This document shows, piece after piece, positions 34,101 through 46,615 of a stretch of 64,000 nucleotides of DNA; position 1 is the stretch's first letter; each line of letters starts with the position of its first letter. The stretch covers positions 5,476,965-5,540,964 of the forward strand of contig RSEF01000026.1 in assembly GCA_003993805.1 (NCBI GenBank), read 5' to 3'. The notes under the pieces were generated by a model that was not told where the DNA came from, did no database searches, and worked only from the letters and a program-made list of their open reading frames with translations. The position numbers and the translations under genes were made by a program. Origin of the DNA: Himantopus leucocephalus (taxonomy: Eukaryota; Chordata; Aves; Charadriiformes; Recurvirostridae).

Positions 34101-34960
34101 CAGTCTCGATGTCTGTAGGACAGCCCAGGCCACGCTGGAGTCACAAATGGGATCAAAACGCCCAGTTCCCAGTTCAGCACTGGGAATCGACACCCGTTCT
34201 CCCAGGGCAGCGCTGGAAAATTTAGCCTTAAAGTTTTTCCTTAGCAGGGTGAAACAAGAGGCTGGAAGGTCCCAGGCCCTCTCTCCCCCGCAGCCCTTCT
34301 GCGGCACTTGTCCTCCTTGCCACCTCTCGTTGAGCCTTGAGCCTTTCCTGAGCCAAGCACCGGGGTGCCGCGGCGGTCGTGGCAGCAGCGGTGCGGACGG
34401 TGCTGCCCAGCACCAGTGTCTCGGATGCACGTGCAGGAGTCGGAGCTGGAGTGCAGCTCGGTGTGTGCCCAGGTGAGGGGTGGGCTGTGTGTGTGCCGGC
34501 GCTGGCCGCGCGGCACCGGAGCCTGTCCGAATCTGAGGCTTGATTTTCCCCTCACCCCTGCTCCTTTCCTTTGTAACCAATGACAGATCAAGCCCGGTCA
34601 TGACGAGGAGGAAGAACCGGGCAGTGCAGAGAGGTTTGCCTTGTGCCCCTGATAGCGCTATAGTTACTGGGATAGCACAGGACGGCGTGCTGCGGAGAGA
34701 AGGCTGGGTCATGCCCGCAGAGAGACGGAGCCTTTCCTTGCAGTCCTGGGGTAAGTGCAGGCAGCAGCGGGGATGGGAGTTGGGGGTCACAAGAGCTGTT
34801 TGGCAGAAGGGGGAACACAGCAATTTGTGCTCGGGGGTCAGGCCTGGCACTTGGTGGCACTGGCAAAAAAGGAAAACTTTTAAGTCTGGTCTTGGCTGTC
34901 TTGGGCTGCCGGAGCATCCCCGCGCCCGTCCCCGTGGGCTCCTGGTCTGTCTCACGCTGG

Positions 34961-35165
34961 GAATCATAGAACCATAGAATGGTTTGGGTTGGAAGGGACC
35001 TTAAAGCTCACCCAGTGCCACCCCCTGCCCTGGGCAGGGACACCTCCCCCCAGCCCAGGGTGCTCCAAGCCCCGTCCAACCTGGCCTTGAACACCTCCAG
35101 GGATGGGGCAGCCACAGCTTCTCGGGGCAACCTGCCCCAGGGGCTCACCGCCCTCAGTGCCGACG
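34961..35165 (-). mobile_element. CR1 LINE 3' fragment (minus orientation)
   Basis: Begins with the inverted CR1 tail (GAATCATAGAACCATAGAATGG) and continues through GGTTTGGGTTGGAAGGGACC, AGGGACACCTCC, CAACCTGGCCTTGAACACC and GGGATGGGGCAGCCAC, all hallmarks of avian CR1. It is 5'-truncated as usual for the family and carries no open reading frame. Confidence 0.93.
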
Positions 35166-35485
35166 GACGGCGGGTGCCGGCCGTGGCGGAGGTGTGAAGC
35201 GGGAGGTGCGGCGGTGCTGCGTGCTCGGTGGCACCCTGCCTGCAGCGTGCTGCTGGCGAGCGGCCCTCGTGCTGGAAAAGCCCCGAAGGACATTGCCACT
35301 CGTGGCAGTGGTCCCCGCAGGGGAGGGACTGGGGGTGCCTTCGCCTGCAGGGGGCGGCGGGACCCGCGGGGTGAGGGAAGGACGAACCCCCCCCGGCGGT
35401 GCCGGAGCTCGGCGCGTTCCCGGCGGCGGGTCCCGGGGACGGCCCCGCAGCGCTACCTGCTGGCTACCGGGGGGCGGCTCTGCGG

Positions 35486-35672
35486 GGGGCGCGGGGGACC
35501 CCAGCCCTCTTCGGGGGTGCGGGGTCTCAGCCCTGCAGGGGATGTTGGGGGACCCCAGCCCTTTGGGGGGGTGCGGGGGGACCCCAGCCTTGGTGGGGGG
35601 GAGTGCATGCGAACCCCAGTCCTTTGGGGGTGTATGTGGGGCCACAGCCCTTCAGGGGGGTGCGGGTTCACA
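35486..35672. repeat. G-rich minisatellite, unit about 45 bp
   Basis: Four to five degenerate copies built around GACCCCAGCCCTTTGGGGG and GGTGCGGGG. The G-runs occur on the plus strand. Reading frames stay open through it only because the unit lacks stops. Confidence 0.75.
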
Positions 35673-38437
35673 GGAGGTGCAGGGGACACGGTGAGGGATA
35701 TTATGAGCTGGCGGGGAGCCCCCAAAATGCTGCTTTACTGTCAAAATAATTGTCTTCTCAATTGTCTTTTGGGGCAACTGGCTTTTGAGAAGACTAGAGG
35801 TGCTGACAAGAGCTGGTGGCACACTGGCTGGCGCCGCACGGTCCCAGCAAGGTGGCAGCACGAGTGGCACCCGCGATTATCCCACAGCCACAGGTGAGGC
35901 GGATTACAGTTTGACCCGTGTTGTCAGTTAAGTAGGAATTTTCTCCGGTTTAACGTAAGGTCTGCTCAGAGAATGATGCTCATGGATGTACACAGTTGTG
36001 TGTGAAAAAGGAGCTGCTTGTAACTAGCAAAATACCTGCTAATGCCAGCAACCAAAAGGGGCCCAGTCTATTTCCATATGCACCTCCTGACCCCTTCCAC
36101 GGCAGGGACAAAATATCGCAGCTTGTCCCGCTGCAGGCTCTGTGCTGAGTGTGCTGGCTTTGTTCCCCGGCTGGGATGAGGATGCTCAGGGGACAGATCA
36201 AGCCTCTGGAAGGTATTTTTCAAAACAGGATGGTTTTTTGGTTGGTGGTTGGTTTGGTTTTTTTTTGCTAGAGCAGCTGTGGGATATTTCAATGTATAAA
36301 ATAACTTTTTCCAGCTATTTTGGCAAAGAGAACTTTTTAATATAGATTCCCTTCAAAACTTTAAAGGGCTTTTATCTTCTTTTTTCTTTCTGTGGCAGCA
36401 AAAGTCACTTCCCGCTCTCGTGCTCGGTCCTCTCAGCGGTGTTCCAGCTGGGATGGCTCTCCCACACCCAACCCCATCCCGCTGTCAGTGCACTGTCCTC
36501 TGCTTGATCTTCTCGGAGCCTTTCAGAGCCATAATCTGTGTTTATTCAGTGGTGCACCATTAACCGTTCCTCACTGGTAGTCTAAAGTCTGTAGGAGATA
36601 AAAACCTGCCCGTGCACAGTGAGGGCATGAGTAGGTGCGCACACCTCTGGCCAGGTCTCTGTCCCCGTCTTCTCCAGGATTTACTTTGGGTCCTTCTCTC
36701 CCCTCTTCTGCCCCTCCGGGAGGACGGGATGGGCTCACAGGTGGGCGCCCAGGACCGGGTGCTGTGGCCGGGACACGCACCCTCCTCCGGCCTCAGCCCT
36801 GCTCCTCCCGCGCCTCCTGCCCACTGGGACAGGTCACCGGGAGGAGGGTTCGGGAGGAGGCGGCTCTGGGGGTCCTGCTCTCGCACGCCCATGGTGGGAA
36901 GATGTAGGCACGGGGCAGGATCCCACCACCGCTCCCGGGGGAGGCGGCCGGCGGCGGCACAACAGTCCACAGCCATCACTCGCGAGCGCGAGCTCTGTGT
37001 TTGTTTTTGTAATCCCCCTTTTTTTTTAATTGTGATTTTAGTGGTGGTGAAAGGTGCTGGATTGACAAGCCGTGGAGACGGAAGGGCCTCTGGACTCCAC
37101 TGAAGTTTACATTTACAAAGGACACAGAGAATAAATAGAAGACAGTGTTTAGAGTCCTCTGTAGACACTTCAGACTTGCTTATAATTCTGCAGCAATTCC
37201 ATCACCTCTGAAGTGATTGATGCTCTCTATAAAGTCTTGCCTTAAAACATTTTCCTATGTGTCAGAGGAAGAAGTTTATTACACTTTACCGAAAGGGCAG
37301 GATTTGTACTGTGCTGAAGGCTGAGTCCTTCCCAGCCCCATCCTCAGGAGAAAAAATAATCGGAGTGCTGGAAAAAGAGACTGACCCAAAGCACGCATGT
37401 GGCTTGTGGTTAGCCGGGTCTAGCGCTGGGTGTTGAGATCGAGTTCTCCATGGGTGCTACAAACAGGGCGGGTTTCACAGGTTTTCAACAAATTGTTTTG
37501 TTCTAACAGCTTTTATTTTCATTCAGTGGAAACACAAAATTCATCTGCTTTCAGCAAAAACGAAGTATTTTTCATTAAATCACCAAAGGTATTGAAAAGA
37601 GACTGCTTTGGGATGGAGCTGCTCATGTTCTGATCAAAACACAGCAGATGACAGGCTTTAGGTCTACATTCCTTCTGAAGAAGTTGTTTGGTTTTCTTTT
37701 TTAATATGGGAATTTCAGGGCAAGGTTATTCTTTTTCTCGCTGTGGCAAGGTACGCCCGGGCTGCGGCACCGCGGGGCTCTCGGTTGCCCCGAAGCACTC
37801 ACAGTGAGGCAGTGGGGGGCAGTTCGGGAGCTTGAACGGTTTTGCAGATGTAGAGTCCCCAGAGCCCTCGGTGGGAGCAAGGCTGCCCTTCTCGCCCGGC
37901 TCTGCCGCCCTGGCGCTGGCGAGGGGCTCGGCGCTGCAGGGCGGCTGCGGGAGGGCAGCCCCGCGGCCCGGCTGGGCTGGCGGTGGTGGTAAGCTCCTGC
38001 TTTAAAAGACAAGGAGAAGCGACGTAAGGAGTCACTCGGTGATGAAATCATCCAGAACGGACACGGCACAGCCACCGATTTCATCTCTGCAAACAGTGGG
38101 ATCCTTTGGGGATGTTAATTTTATAAACCATCTGAAAACAGCTCACATCGTACCCCCCTCCCGACACTGGCTCTCGGCCAACCCCAAAGTTTGCCCAGTG
38201 TGGCAGGAGACGTGTCAAGAGCAATGAAGAAAAATAGCGGCGTGTGTGGAGACTGTCAGAAGAAATAAATCTCGTCCGCTGCATCCCGGGTTGGGGTTTG
38301 CTTCGGGAGAAGGGCGCTGACAAACACGGACCGATGCTGTGGGGATTGCTTCCAGTCCCGTCGGATACTCCTGGCGAGAGGGACGTGACCCTGGGGAGCG
38401 CGAGGGCTGCGCGGGAGCATCCTCATCCCCAGCCGCC

Positions 38438-38480
38438 GGCAGGGCGGGCAGGGCAGGCAGGGCGGGCAGGGCAGAGGGGC
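38438..38480. repeat. (GGGCAGGGCGGGCA)n G-rich repeat
   Basis: Repeating GGGCA/GGGCGGGCA units with several G-triplets; potential G-quadruplex on the plus strand. Intergenic. Confidence 0.75.
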
Positions 38481-41400
38481 TCCCAGCCTCTTGCCCAGCC
38501 TCTCCCTGCCTTCTGGAAGGGGAATTTGGGACTAATCCAAGTTTGCTTATTTCTGCAGGCTCATAAACGAAGGGCAAATACTGATTTGGGGGCAGATCAG
38601 ATTGCCGTAAGCACTAAATACCCTTTTTTTCCCCCTCTGCCGAGCGGTTTCTCCACAAGGGACATGCCCTTCTCCAAAGCCAGACCCTGAATACACCCTG
38701 GCTTGCCCTACCAGTGCACTCTGTGTGTAGCTTCGCAGTAAACATTTCCAGTCAAGCATGCTCCTCCTGCGCCTCCGCCCAGCGGGGTCCCCGGCTTTGC
38801 TGGCTCCGCAGGGCTGTAAGAAGTAGGATTTTTACTTAAAGTGGGGAGAAACAGTGGGAAGGTTTCCTGGGGTCCAGAAAAGGAGTGCCCTCGCTGCCGG
38901 GGAGGGCTGAGGTGCACAGACCGTGGGAGGGTCTTTCGTGGGCACTAACACTGCGGCGAGCGCCGGGCAGCCCTTGGCGCACACAGCCCCGTGCGAAGCT
39001 CCGTGCGGGTGAGCCGGAGCGATGTGGGTGTCGGAGAGGGATGAGGTCCACAGGCAGCGTGACCTGCCCGTGCGGGCAGCCTGCCGTGTCCCCCCGTGCC
39101 CCGCAGCACTGGCGTCCGCTAAGCTGGGGTTTCCCGCAGTTTGTTTCCCTTTAATATAGTGGTTGATAAAATACACAATTTCTTTAAATACTCGTTAAAC
39201 AAAGTCAACCCACACTTTGAACTGAAGCACACACAAAGCCCTTTGTCCCTGGCTCTGGAAATACGGAGCAGATGCTTCAATGAGGCACTGTTTTTGAATT
39301 GCATAGTGCCTGAAACAACGAGCGCTCGGTGGCTTTTGGTGGTGGCACTGGCGTCATCCTCTGCCTGTCTGCTTGCTGTGCCGGCCGCTTGCATCGCCCT
39401 CGCTCCTTGGCCGTAGAATGCAGACTGGGACTGGGGGGTGCTGACGTGAGGCTGACGGTGCTGGCGCTGGTGCTGGTGGCCGCCGGGCTCTCTCCCGTCC
39501 CTAAGCACCACACGGGACCAGGGCTGCCCGCCCGCCCTCTCCTGCCCTGCAGGCACAGGTGCTGGCGCTGATTTATCGCCAGACCCACCGGCGAGGAATT
39601 AGCTGTGTCTGTCTATATTTAATCTCCATTTTGATGTTTTAGGGAGAACCTGATGTTAGTTTAGCTAATTGCCTACTAAAGACTCTGCTTCTTCCCTCCT
39701 TTCGTGCTGGATTCACCTTTTTTTCTTTCCTTTCCACAATGCCCTCAGGTAAAAGGCAAATTGCAACATATAAAAAAATGACCCCAGTCACTTAATTTGA
39801 ACCAGAGAAGATAATAACAGTCTGGATGTAGAGCTGGATTTATGCTTTTCTCTCCGAAGGAGCCCCCTCCTCCAATGATGGCTGTCGAACGGCGCGAGCA
39901 GCATCTGAAGCAAATTGAGGGTAACCTTTCGTACCGCACGGATCTTCCAGCAGGGTTTGCCGGTCCCAGGGACATCTGCAGGCCGCATGTTGGATTTTGG
40001 CAGGCGCCGAGCCCATTGTCAGCCAGTTCCATTGCATTAGCTGGTAACGGATAGACAGGCGTCTGCCAAGTCGGGCCATGCACGCGGAGCCACGCGTGGC
40101 CGGGAGCATCCCCGCCCTGCGCAGCCCTCGGCAGTGGGGCGCGGGGACGGTGCTCAGGCAGCATCCCTGGGGGCATCGGGGGCTCGGGCAGCATCTCCGC
40201 GGGGCAAAGCGCGCTCGTATTGGGGCCTTTTCAGCTGGGTTTCGCAGTCTGTTTTTCCACCCCACACTGCAGCACTTGTTCCCGTCCCACCTGTGGAGCT
40301 CCTGGGCCGAGTGGGTGCGTGCAGGTCCCTGGGCAGCCACCCGGACCTGACACGGGAGGAGCTGGGAAAGCAATTAGCGTCTCGCCCTGCCTGCTAATTC
40401 AAAGGGATTTTTTTTTTTTTTGATTGTGTCCAACAACATGGAAAAATGTGAGTGATGCAGATCAAAAAGAGGAACTGGGAAGCTTAACCTCTGGCTCGCG
40501 AGCTGTTGGACCAGCAGCTCCAGGATGAGAAGCCAAATGTCAGACACATGATGCCTGTAATGCACTTCGGGGTTTAGGGGGTTTGTTAATTAGTTTCTCC
40601 AAGTTTTGTGGTGTTTGAGTGTGTATCAGTCACGGCTGGGTCACTGTGACGAGCTCCCTCTTGCACCCGGTCTGCGGTCCCGGGGGCAAGGACAGACTGT
40701 CCCTGCTCCGGCGCCAGGTGCCAGGGCTGCTGGTTCGGTTGTATTTCCAGGGAAGATGAGTGGCAGCGTGGCTGTGCGGGCCGTGCCGCTGCCTGTGGGC
40801 AGGCAGGCCTGTCCCTCTGCTCCTGAGCGACCGCTGCCATTGGGAGGATGTGGTTCGGATGTTTGCCATTAGCTCTTGGCCGCTCTGCGGTGGCTGCACT
40901 GGTCCCTGGTAAACACCAACCGCCGGCTGCTCCTTCCAGGGAGCCCTTGCGAAGCAGCGCGCTGCAGCCCTGAATCAGTCCATAAATCACGCACTTCAAT
41001 GTGGTTTCATTTTGATCCCTTGATGTTCGCTTCTCTTCTCTGGCCAACATTCCCCCGCCGCTCCGTGGGTGCCAGGGGCCGGCAGGTTTGTCACACTGGG
41101 GCACCCAGCTGCCACCGCGCCGGTGCTGAGGAGCTGCCGCGGGCCATGGAGCCGCCGGGCTTGGTGCATTGCTGCGGCTCTCTGCGCTGCACGGGGTCCC
41201 CCGAAACACAGGGCACCCCCAGCCCAGCAGCCCCCACTCCCCCGTCGGCCCCTTCACCCTCACTGCATAACCTGCATATCACCAGAAGTTATGGTGCGCG
41301 TTAAACAAGCAGCATCAGGCAGGGAGGGGGCTGGCGCTGGCGAGGGCGCGGGGCTGCCGAGCCGCGGGGAGCACTCGCACGTCGGGGCGATTCCCTCCCA

Positions 41401-42606
41401 CTCGGGACTAATCATCCTTGGGGCACGAGGGTCACGACTGCAGAACCCCGGGCACAAGCGAGGGCTGAAGGGACCCACCAGCAGCCATGTCGCTCCGTTG
41501 CCCCCCGGCCGTCCCCTTCCCTTCAGTTCTGCAGCTCCAGTTCATTTTCTGATTTATGATCAAAATCACACAGTGACTGAGGAGTGCAATCAGGACACTT
41601 CATAAAACATTTAATTGCATTTCATAACCTCTTTCCATAAACCATCCGCGGCATGTTTATAAACTTCCCATCTCTTGTTTCCTGGCTCTCACAGCAAACG
41701 CCCGCGGCTGCGGGGCCGCGACTGCGGTGCCCGGGGCAGCACCAAGCGTGGGAAGGCCTGGGCTGCTCCGCCGAGCTCGGCACTGTGCCGGCCTTTCCTG
41801 GGGCGGGAGAGGCTTTGGGAACTTGGATGGAAAAGCGACAAGGTCCTCTAAGTCTAAATTCCTGTTTTCCAAAGATACAGGCCAAGATGAAATAACCCCC
41901 GTGAGCTGCGGAGGTGTCAGCATCGTTGCTGCCAAGTGGTGCCACCGGGAGGGGTTTAAGAGGACAGTTGGGGGCCAGTGGGATGCACCCAGCCGTGCGG
42001 GGGCTGCACGGGGGTGCTTGGCAGGAGCAGGGCGAGCGCTTCCCCAGCATCACCAGCTGAAAATGACTCTGAGCAGGGAGCCGCTGCCTCAGTGCTCGTG
42101 GACGCAGTCCTGTGGGTTTTGCAAATGGAGCAATGCAGCCGTCCTGTGGACCTCGGTGCAGCACTGTGCCCTGCATCCATCTGCGAGGAGGGCTTGGGTG
42201 GAAAGTCCTCCTCACCTCGGCCGAGCTGGTCCTGTCCCGCTGCTGCCCCTCGGGGCCCCTGAAGGTGTCTGTGATGCTTCGTCACCCCTCAGGGACACGA
42301 GCCCTAATCTCCATCAGCCCGTCCCGTTCAGCTGCGGTTTCCACGAGCTCTGGTCTCTGCTCCGGGCTGTGACTGTCTGCCCTGTGCCTCGGCTGCTGCA
42401 GGGGACGGGGCAGTGCCATGTCAGCCCCGTCCCTGACCACGGCAAACAGCCGCCTCTGCTGACACCCGAAGGCGCAGGCGCGCTGGAGGGGTGCCCGTCT
42501 CAGCCCGGCAGCCTGGCAGGAGCTGTGCCGTGTCCCCTGCTGAGGGCCTGATAAATCCCCACTTCTTTTTTAGCTTGGAGGATTGCTGCAGCTCTCCAGT
42601 GCTTTT

Positions 42607-42629
42607 CAGGGTTTGTTTGTTTGTTTTTA
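42607..42629. repeat. (TTTG)n run
   Basis: Short GTTTGTTTGTTTGTTTTT run in intergenic DNA. Confidence 0.8.
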
Positions 42630-42886
42630 GCACAACATAAGCAAACTGGAGATTGCAGTGTCCTCAGCGAAGCGCCTGACTCCTACCGAGGAGTTTTTCC
42701 ACACAAAAAGTAATGACAAAGTAATGGTTCCATTCCCCGGCATGTGAAATGTGCACAGATAAATTTTATCCAGAAGGTCAACAACTTTTAACTTTCAGCC
42801 GTTCAAATCCAAGCCGCTTTCCCAGGAGGTTCAGCTGGGGGTGGCTCGGGAGGCTGCAGGCGCTTTGGCCAAGGAGCTGCGAGGGG

Positions 42887-43066
42887 CTGCTGCATGCTCT
42901 GTGCTCCATCCTCCACGCGCCATGCTCCAGCCTCCATGCTCCATGTTCCTTGGTCCTCGCCCCTTGCTCCATGCTCCATTCTCCTTGCTCCATGCTCCTT
43001 GCTCCTTGCTCCTTGTTCCATGCTTCTTCTTCCATGCTCCTTGCTCCATTGCTCCCCGCTCCACCA
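42887..43066. repeat. TGCTCCAT/CCTTGCTC minisatellite
   Basis: About 180 bases of variable 7- to 15-base units rich in TGCTCCATGCTCC and CTTGCTCC, purine-poor on the plus strand. The long open frames on both strands here are by-products of the repeat and are not annotated as genes. Confidence 0.85.
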
Positions 43067-43630
43067 CCGCCTGTGCTGGCTGCAGGGTCGGTGCGACCGG
43101 CAGAGCTGGGGTCCCCCGGGTGCTGCAGCCCGGTGCTGGTGCTGCTCTTGCTCCCTGCTCGGCAAACCTCCCCTGCACTGCCGGCGTCCCTGCAGGCTCG
43201 GGGCAGCAAGGACGGGCAGAGGGGGTGGCCGGAGGGAGAGCGGCAAAAAGCCACGGCCCCGGGGTTTCGGCTGCGGGCGCCGGGTGCCGGCAGGGAGACG
43301 ACTTGCCCGGTTCAGGCTGAGCACAGCGCTGTGCTGACGGCACGGGGATAACGCTGTAACATTATCAGCAGCAAATGGCCCTCAGTGTGTCACTTATAGG
43401 AAGCAGAAAAACAAACAAACCCTGAATAATAGCCAAAGCATCTTTTGTGGGACTTGCAGCTTTCTAACTTTATTTAAAAAAGAAGGAAAAAAGTAAATTT
43501 TCCCTGTCAGAGAATTGCTATCATCACGCAATGGCACTTAGGAATATTATAAACAACCATGTCAGTTTATAGGGCTGAAGCAGTTTTCCCGCGGCTCGCC
43601 CGGCTTCCCTCTCCCCGCGGCGCTGAGTGC

Positions 43631-43680
43631 GGCGGGACGGCTGGGATGGGACAGCCGGGATGGGACAGCCGGGACGGGCC
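43631..43680. repeat. 14-bp tandem repeat (CCGGGATGGGACAG)
   Basis: Two full and two partial units of a 14-base GGGATGGGACAGCC-type repeat in GC-rich intergenic DNA. Confidence 0.8.
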
Positions 43681-45234
43681 ACCCGCCCCGGGCCTGGGCC
43701 ACGAGGGACAGCGGAGGGGTTTGTGCCGACATCGGGGCGTCCCGTGGGTGCCTCGATTCCTCCCAAAGCTCTTCTTGCGGTTGCTCTCTGCCCCCTCCCC
43801 GGCCGTGGGCATCCCTGGCGGGGTGGGAGGGCTCCTTGCTGGGGCTGCGTCCCCCCGCGCGGCTCTGAACCCCCCCGGCAAAGCCCCCCTCCTCTCCCCA
43901 GTCTGGTCCTCATTTTCTCCCAGATCAGCACTTTCTCTGCTTGTAGCTCTGTCGGAGGGCAGGCCGTAAATCAGAGCGCAGGCCTATGTGGTCGGGCTTT
44001 GCACCGCCAGCGGGGCAAGGAAGGCGCCGTTTTGGAGGGGCGCGGGGAAATTATCTGGGCAGCAAAGGAACCCACCCTGGTGCGTGGTGTTCTTGTCACT
44101 GGCCCTTGCTGCACACACAGTTACCATTTCCTACACCGGCACAGCCACGCGGGAAGGATTTGTCGCCGCAGTACAGCATCACCGCGGCGCGCGCTGCCGG
44201 CTCGGAGCCTCGCGTGCGACGGCAGCGGAGAAGGACGGATGCGCGTGTCCCGCCGGAGGTGCCCGTGAGGGCATCCGCCCGTCTCTGCTCCTGATGTGCT
44301 CAGAACGGAACGGGTCTGCTCCAGGACTGCGACACAATGCAAAAAACAAATGAATACCGACTTTATTCGGCATGTCCAGGACTGCAAAGCACGTGCTCTA
44401 GCGGGATTGCTGCTCGCGCCCCCGCGGTCCCTTACCTGGCAGATGGAGCGTGTAAGACACACCCTGTAATGCTCTCACACGGAGCGGCGGAAGATTTATA
44501 AGATCAGTACGTGACTGACAGATAAGGGACTCCCACAGAGCAAAGAGGAGAGCGGGGGAACCAGAAAGCTGTATGCTTGGACTTGATTCAAGGAATTTGC
44601 AGCCCCTCTTGTTCAGGCAGGTTCTAGTAGAAAATTTGCCAAATCGACCTAACGCCATAAAAAAGTTTCTTGAGGAAGGGTTGGGGCAGAGACGGGTTTA
44701 TAAAAAACACCCACCAAAAGCCCCGTGTCCCACCCTGGTATTTATGAGATGCACACGGAGGGTGTTGATAACAGAGACATTTTTGTAAGTCAATAAAAAG
44801 GAAAAAGAGATTCCACTTGGTTAGGAGGGGCGGTGACTTTGAGCGCATCGAGGGCAATGAAGGAGATCATTCCATTGTTTTAAGATTTCCATAACTCACT
44901 ATGCTTAAGCACATAAAAATGTAGACATTTTGGCAATAAAGTTTGGGTAATTTTTGAGTATGAATCAAAAATCTCTCCCTCATGGTCCCCTCCCCCTTCT
45001 GCCTTTTGTTGCTGCTGCCGGCGGCTGCCCCCCCCCGCTCCGCCCGCTCCACCCCATGGCCTCGTGAATGGAAAAATGTCTTCAACAGAAACCTCCCAGC
45101 TTTTAATTTTCTAATCTGCAGCATCTGTGCCCAGCCCAGGCGCTCCTGCGGGCTGTCATGGCGTGTCCTTTCCCGGGAGCTCACGCACGCAGGCACGTGC
45201 AGGTTGAGCCTCTCTCGCCGGGCAGTGCGGACGG

Positions 45235-45277
45235 CGGCACCGGCACTGGCACCGGCACTGGCACTGGCACTGGCAGC
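45235..45277. repeat. (GGCACY)n hexanucleotide repeat
   Basis: Seven units alternating GGCACC and GGCACT. Confidence 0.88.
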
Positions 45278-46127
45278 CTCACCTCACTGCGGCCGTGGGT
45301 GCTTGTGCTACTGCAGTGCCGCCCGTGACCTCTGCGCATGTGGCTCCGGCCGGCGGCGAGGGCTTCGGCTGGAGGCAAGGTGCTGGTGGCTCCGACTGAA
45401 AGCAGTGCAGGGCATCGCGTCACCGGGGCCGCTCAGCACAACCCCGCCACCCGCCCGTGGCTTGCACCCCTTAAAATGTGCGGCGGATTCCTGCCTCGGA
45501 GGTGTTTTGGGGGTTGTCTGTTGTTGTGTTTTTCCTGTGCAGCACTGGATGCAGAGCAGGGATGAGCTCCGTGAGCCGACGCAGCCTGCCGATGCATCTG
45601 TCGGCATCGCTCGAGCTGTAACGCTGCCACGGGAAGCCCTGGCCCCGTTGCAGGGGGTGGTGAGTGGCAGCAGCGGCAGGAGCACCGGGGCTGCGTTCCT
45701 GCTCCCGCTACGTCCCCTTTCCCCGCATGAAGGTTTCCCACCAGCTGTTTGCCTGAAGGGCCAAATATTTTCCACGACGAGCGAAGTTGTTTGGGTGAAA
45801 CAAATGTTGTTTTGTCAACATCTAATTTTCTCTGGGAAACCAGTTTCCTGAGCTGGGGGGGGTCTGGCTGGTGCTCCCAGTCCACCTCGGGCAGCTGTGG
45901 CATGCAGCCGGGCCCACCGCTCCGGCACGGGGATGGTGTGGGATGGGGGGGCCGCTCTGCATCCCCCCAGTGCCGGCTGCACCGCTTCCCCATGGCACAC
46001 AGCCTTCGCCGTGCCACGTGCCACACCGCGCATGTGCCCCTCCGCACACCCGCCCGGCGCTGGATGGGGCTCTGCGCCGGTGACGACTGACGGTAGGAGA
46101 ACCAGGTGATGGCAGAGCCAGGAATGT

Positions 46128-46174
46128 ACTCGCCCGTTCATCACTTCAGANACTCGCCCGTTCGTCACTTCAGA
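46128..46174. repeat. 23-bp direct duplication around a single N (46151)
   Basis: Two copies of a 23-base word starting ACTCGCCCGTTC and ending CACTTCAGA occupy 46128-46150 and 46152-46174, differing at one base, with an N exactly between them. Confidence 0.85.
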
Positions 46175-46561
46175 GGAACAGAGCCATCCGTCTCAGCAGG
46201 ACGAGGCCTTCGGAGAGGAGGCGGAGGGGCAGCACACGCGCTCCCGGCGGGGAAACTGCAGGAGCGCGGGCCGGCGGCGAGGCAGCAGGGCGAAGGGCCA
46301 CGGGTGACACGCATGCGTCGTGTTGCTGTTACTTTGTCTGGCACCGCGCTTTTGGCCTGCTCCAGGGACGAAAAAGCCACAGAGACTTCAGCCGCGGTGT
46401 GGGGCAGGCGCTGGCAGTGGCAGAGCCGTCGTGCCCGGCGCTGGGCACATGGCAGCCACAGCGCGGAGCCGGGGGCTCTCGAGATGCTCCACGTCTGAAG
46501 CACCCCACTCCTGCCTGAGTGCCGGCGGCTCCCAGCAGGCTCTAGTGCTGCGCTGCTCCGG

Positions 46562-46615
46562 CTTTTTTCTTTTTTTCTTTCCTTTTTTCCCCGCTTTTTT
46601 TTCTTTTTTTTTTTG
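46562..46615. repeat. Polypyrimidine tract
   Basis: More than 50 bases almost entirely T and C on the plus strand, including runs of 8 to 11 T. Confidence 0.9.

Larger units (their letters stand above)
30901..42000. other. Intergenic DNA upstream of WNT2B, part 2
   Basis: No gene is supported. Holds one CR1 fragment (34961-35165), a G-rich minisatellite (35486-35672), a GGGCA repeat (38438-38480) and AT-rich islands at 30930-31460, 31930-32060, 33930-34060, 35930-36390, 37090-37700, 38000-38300 and 39580-39800 that look like candidate enhancers. Confidence 0.6.
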
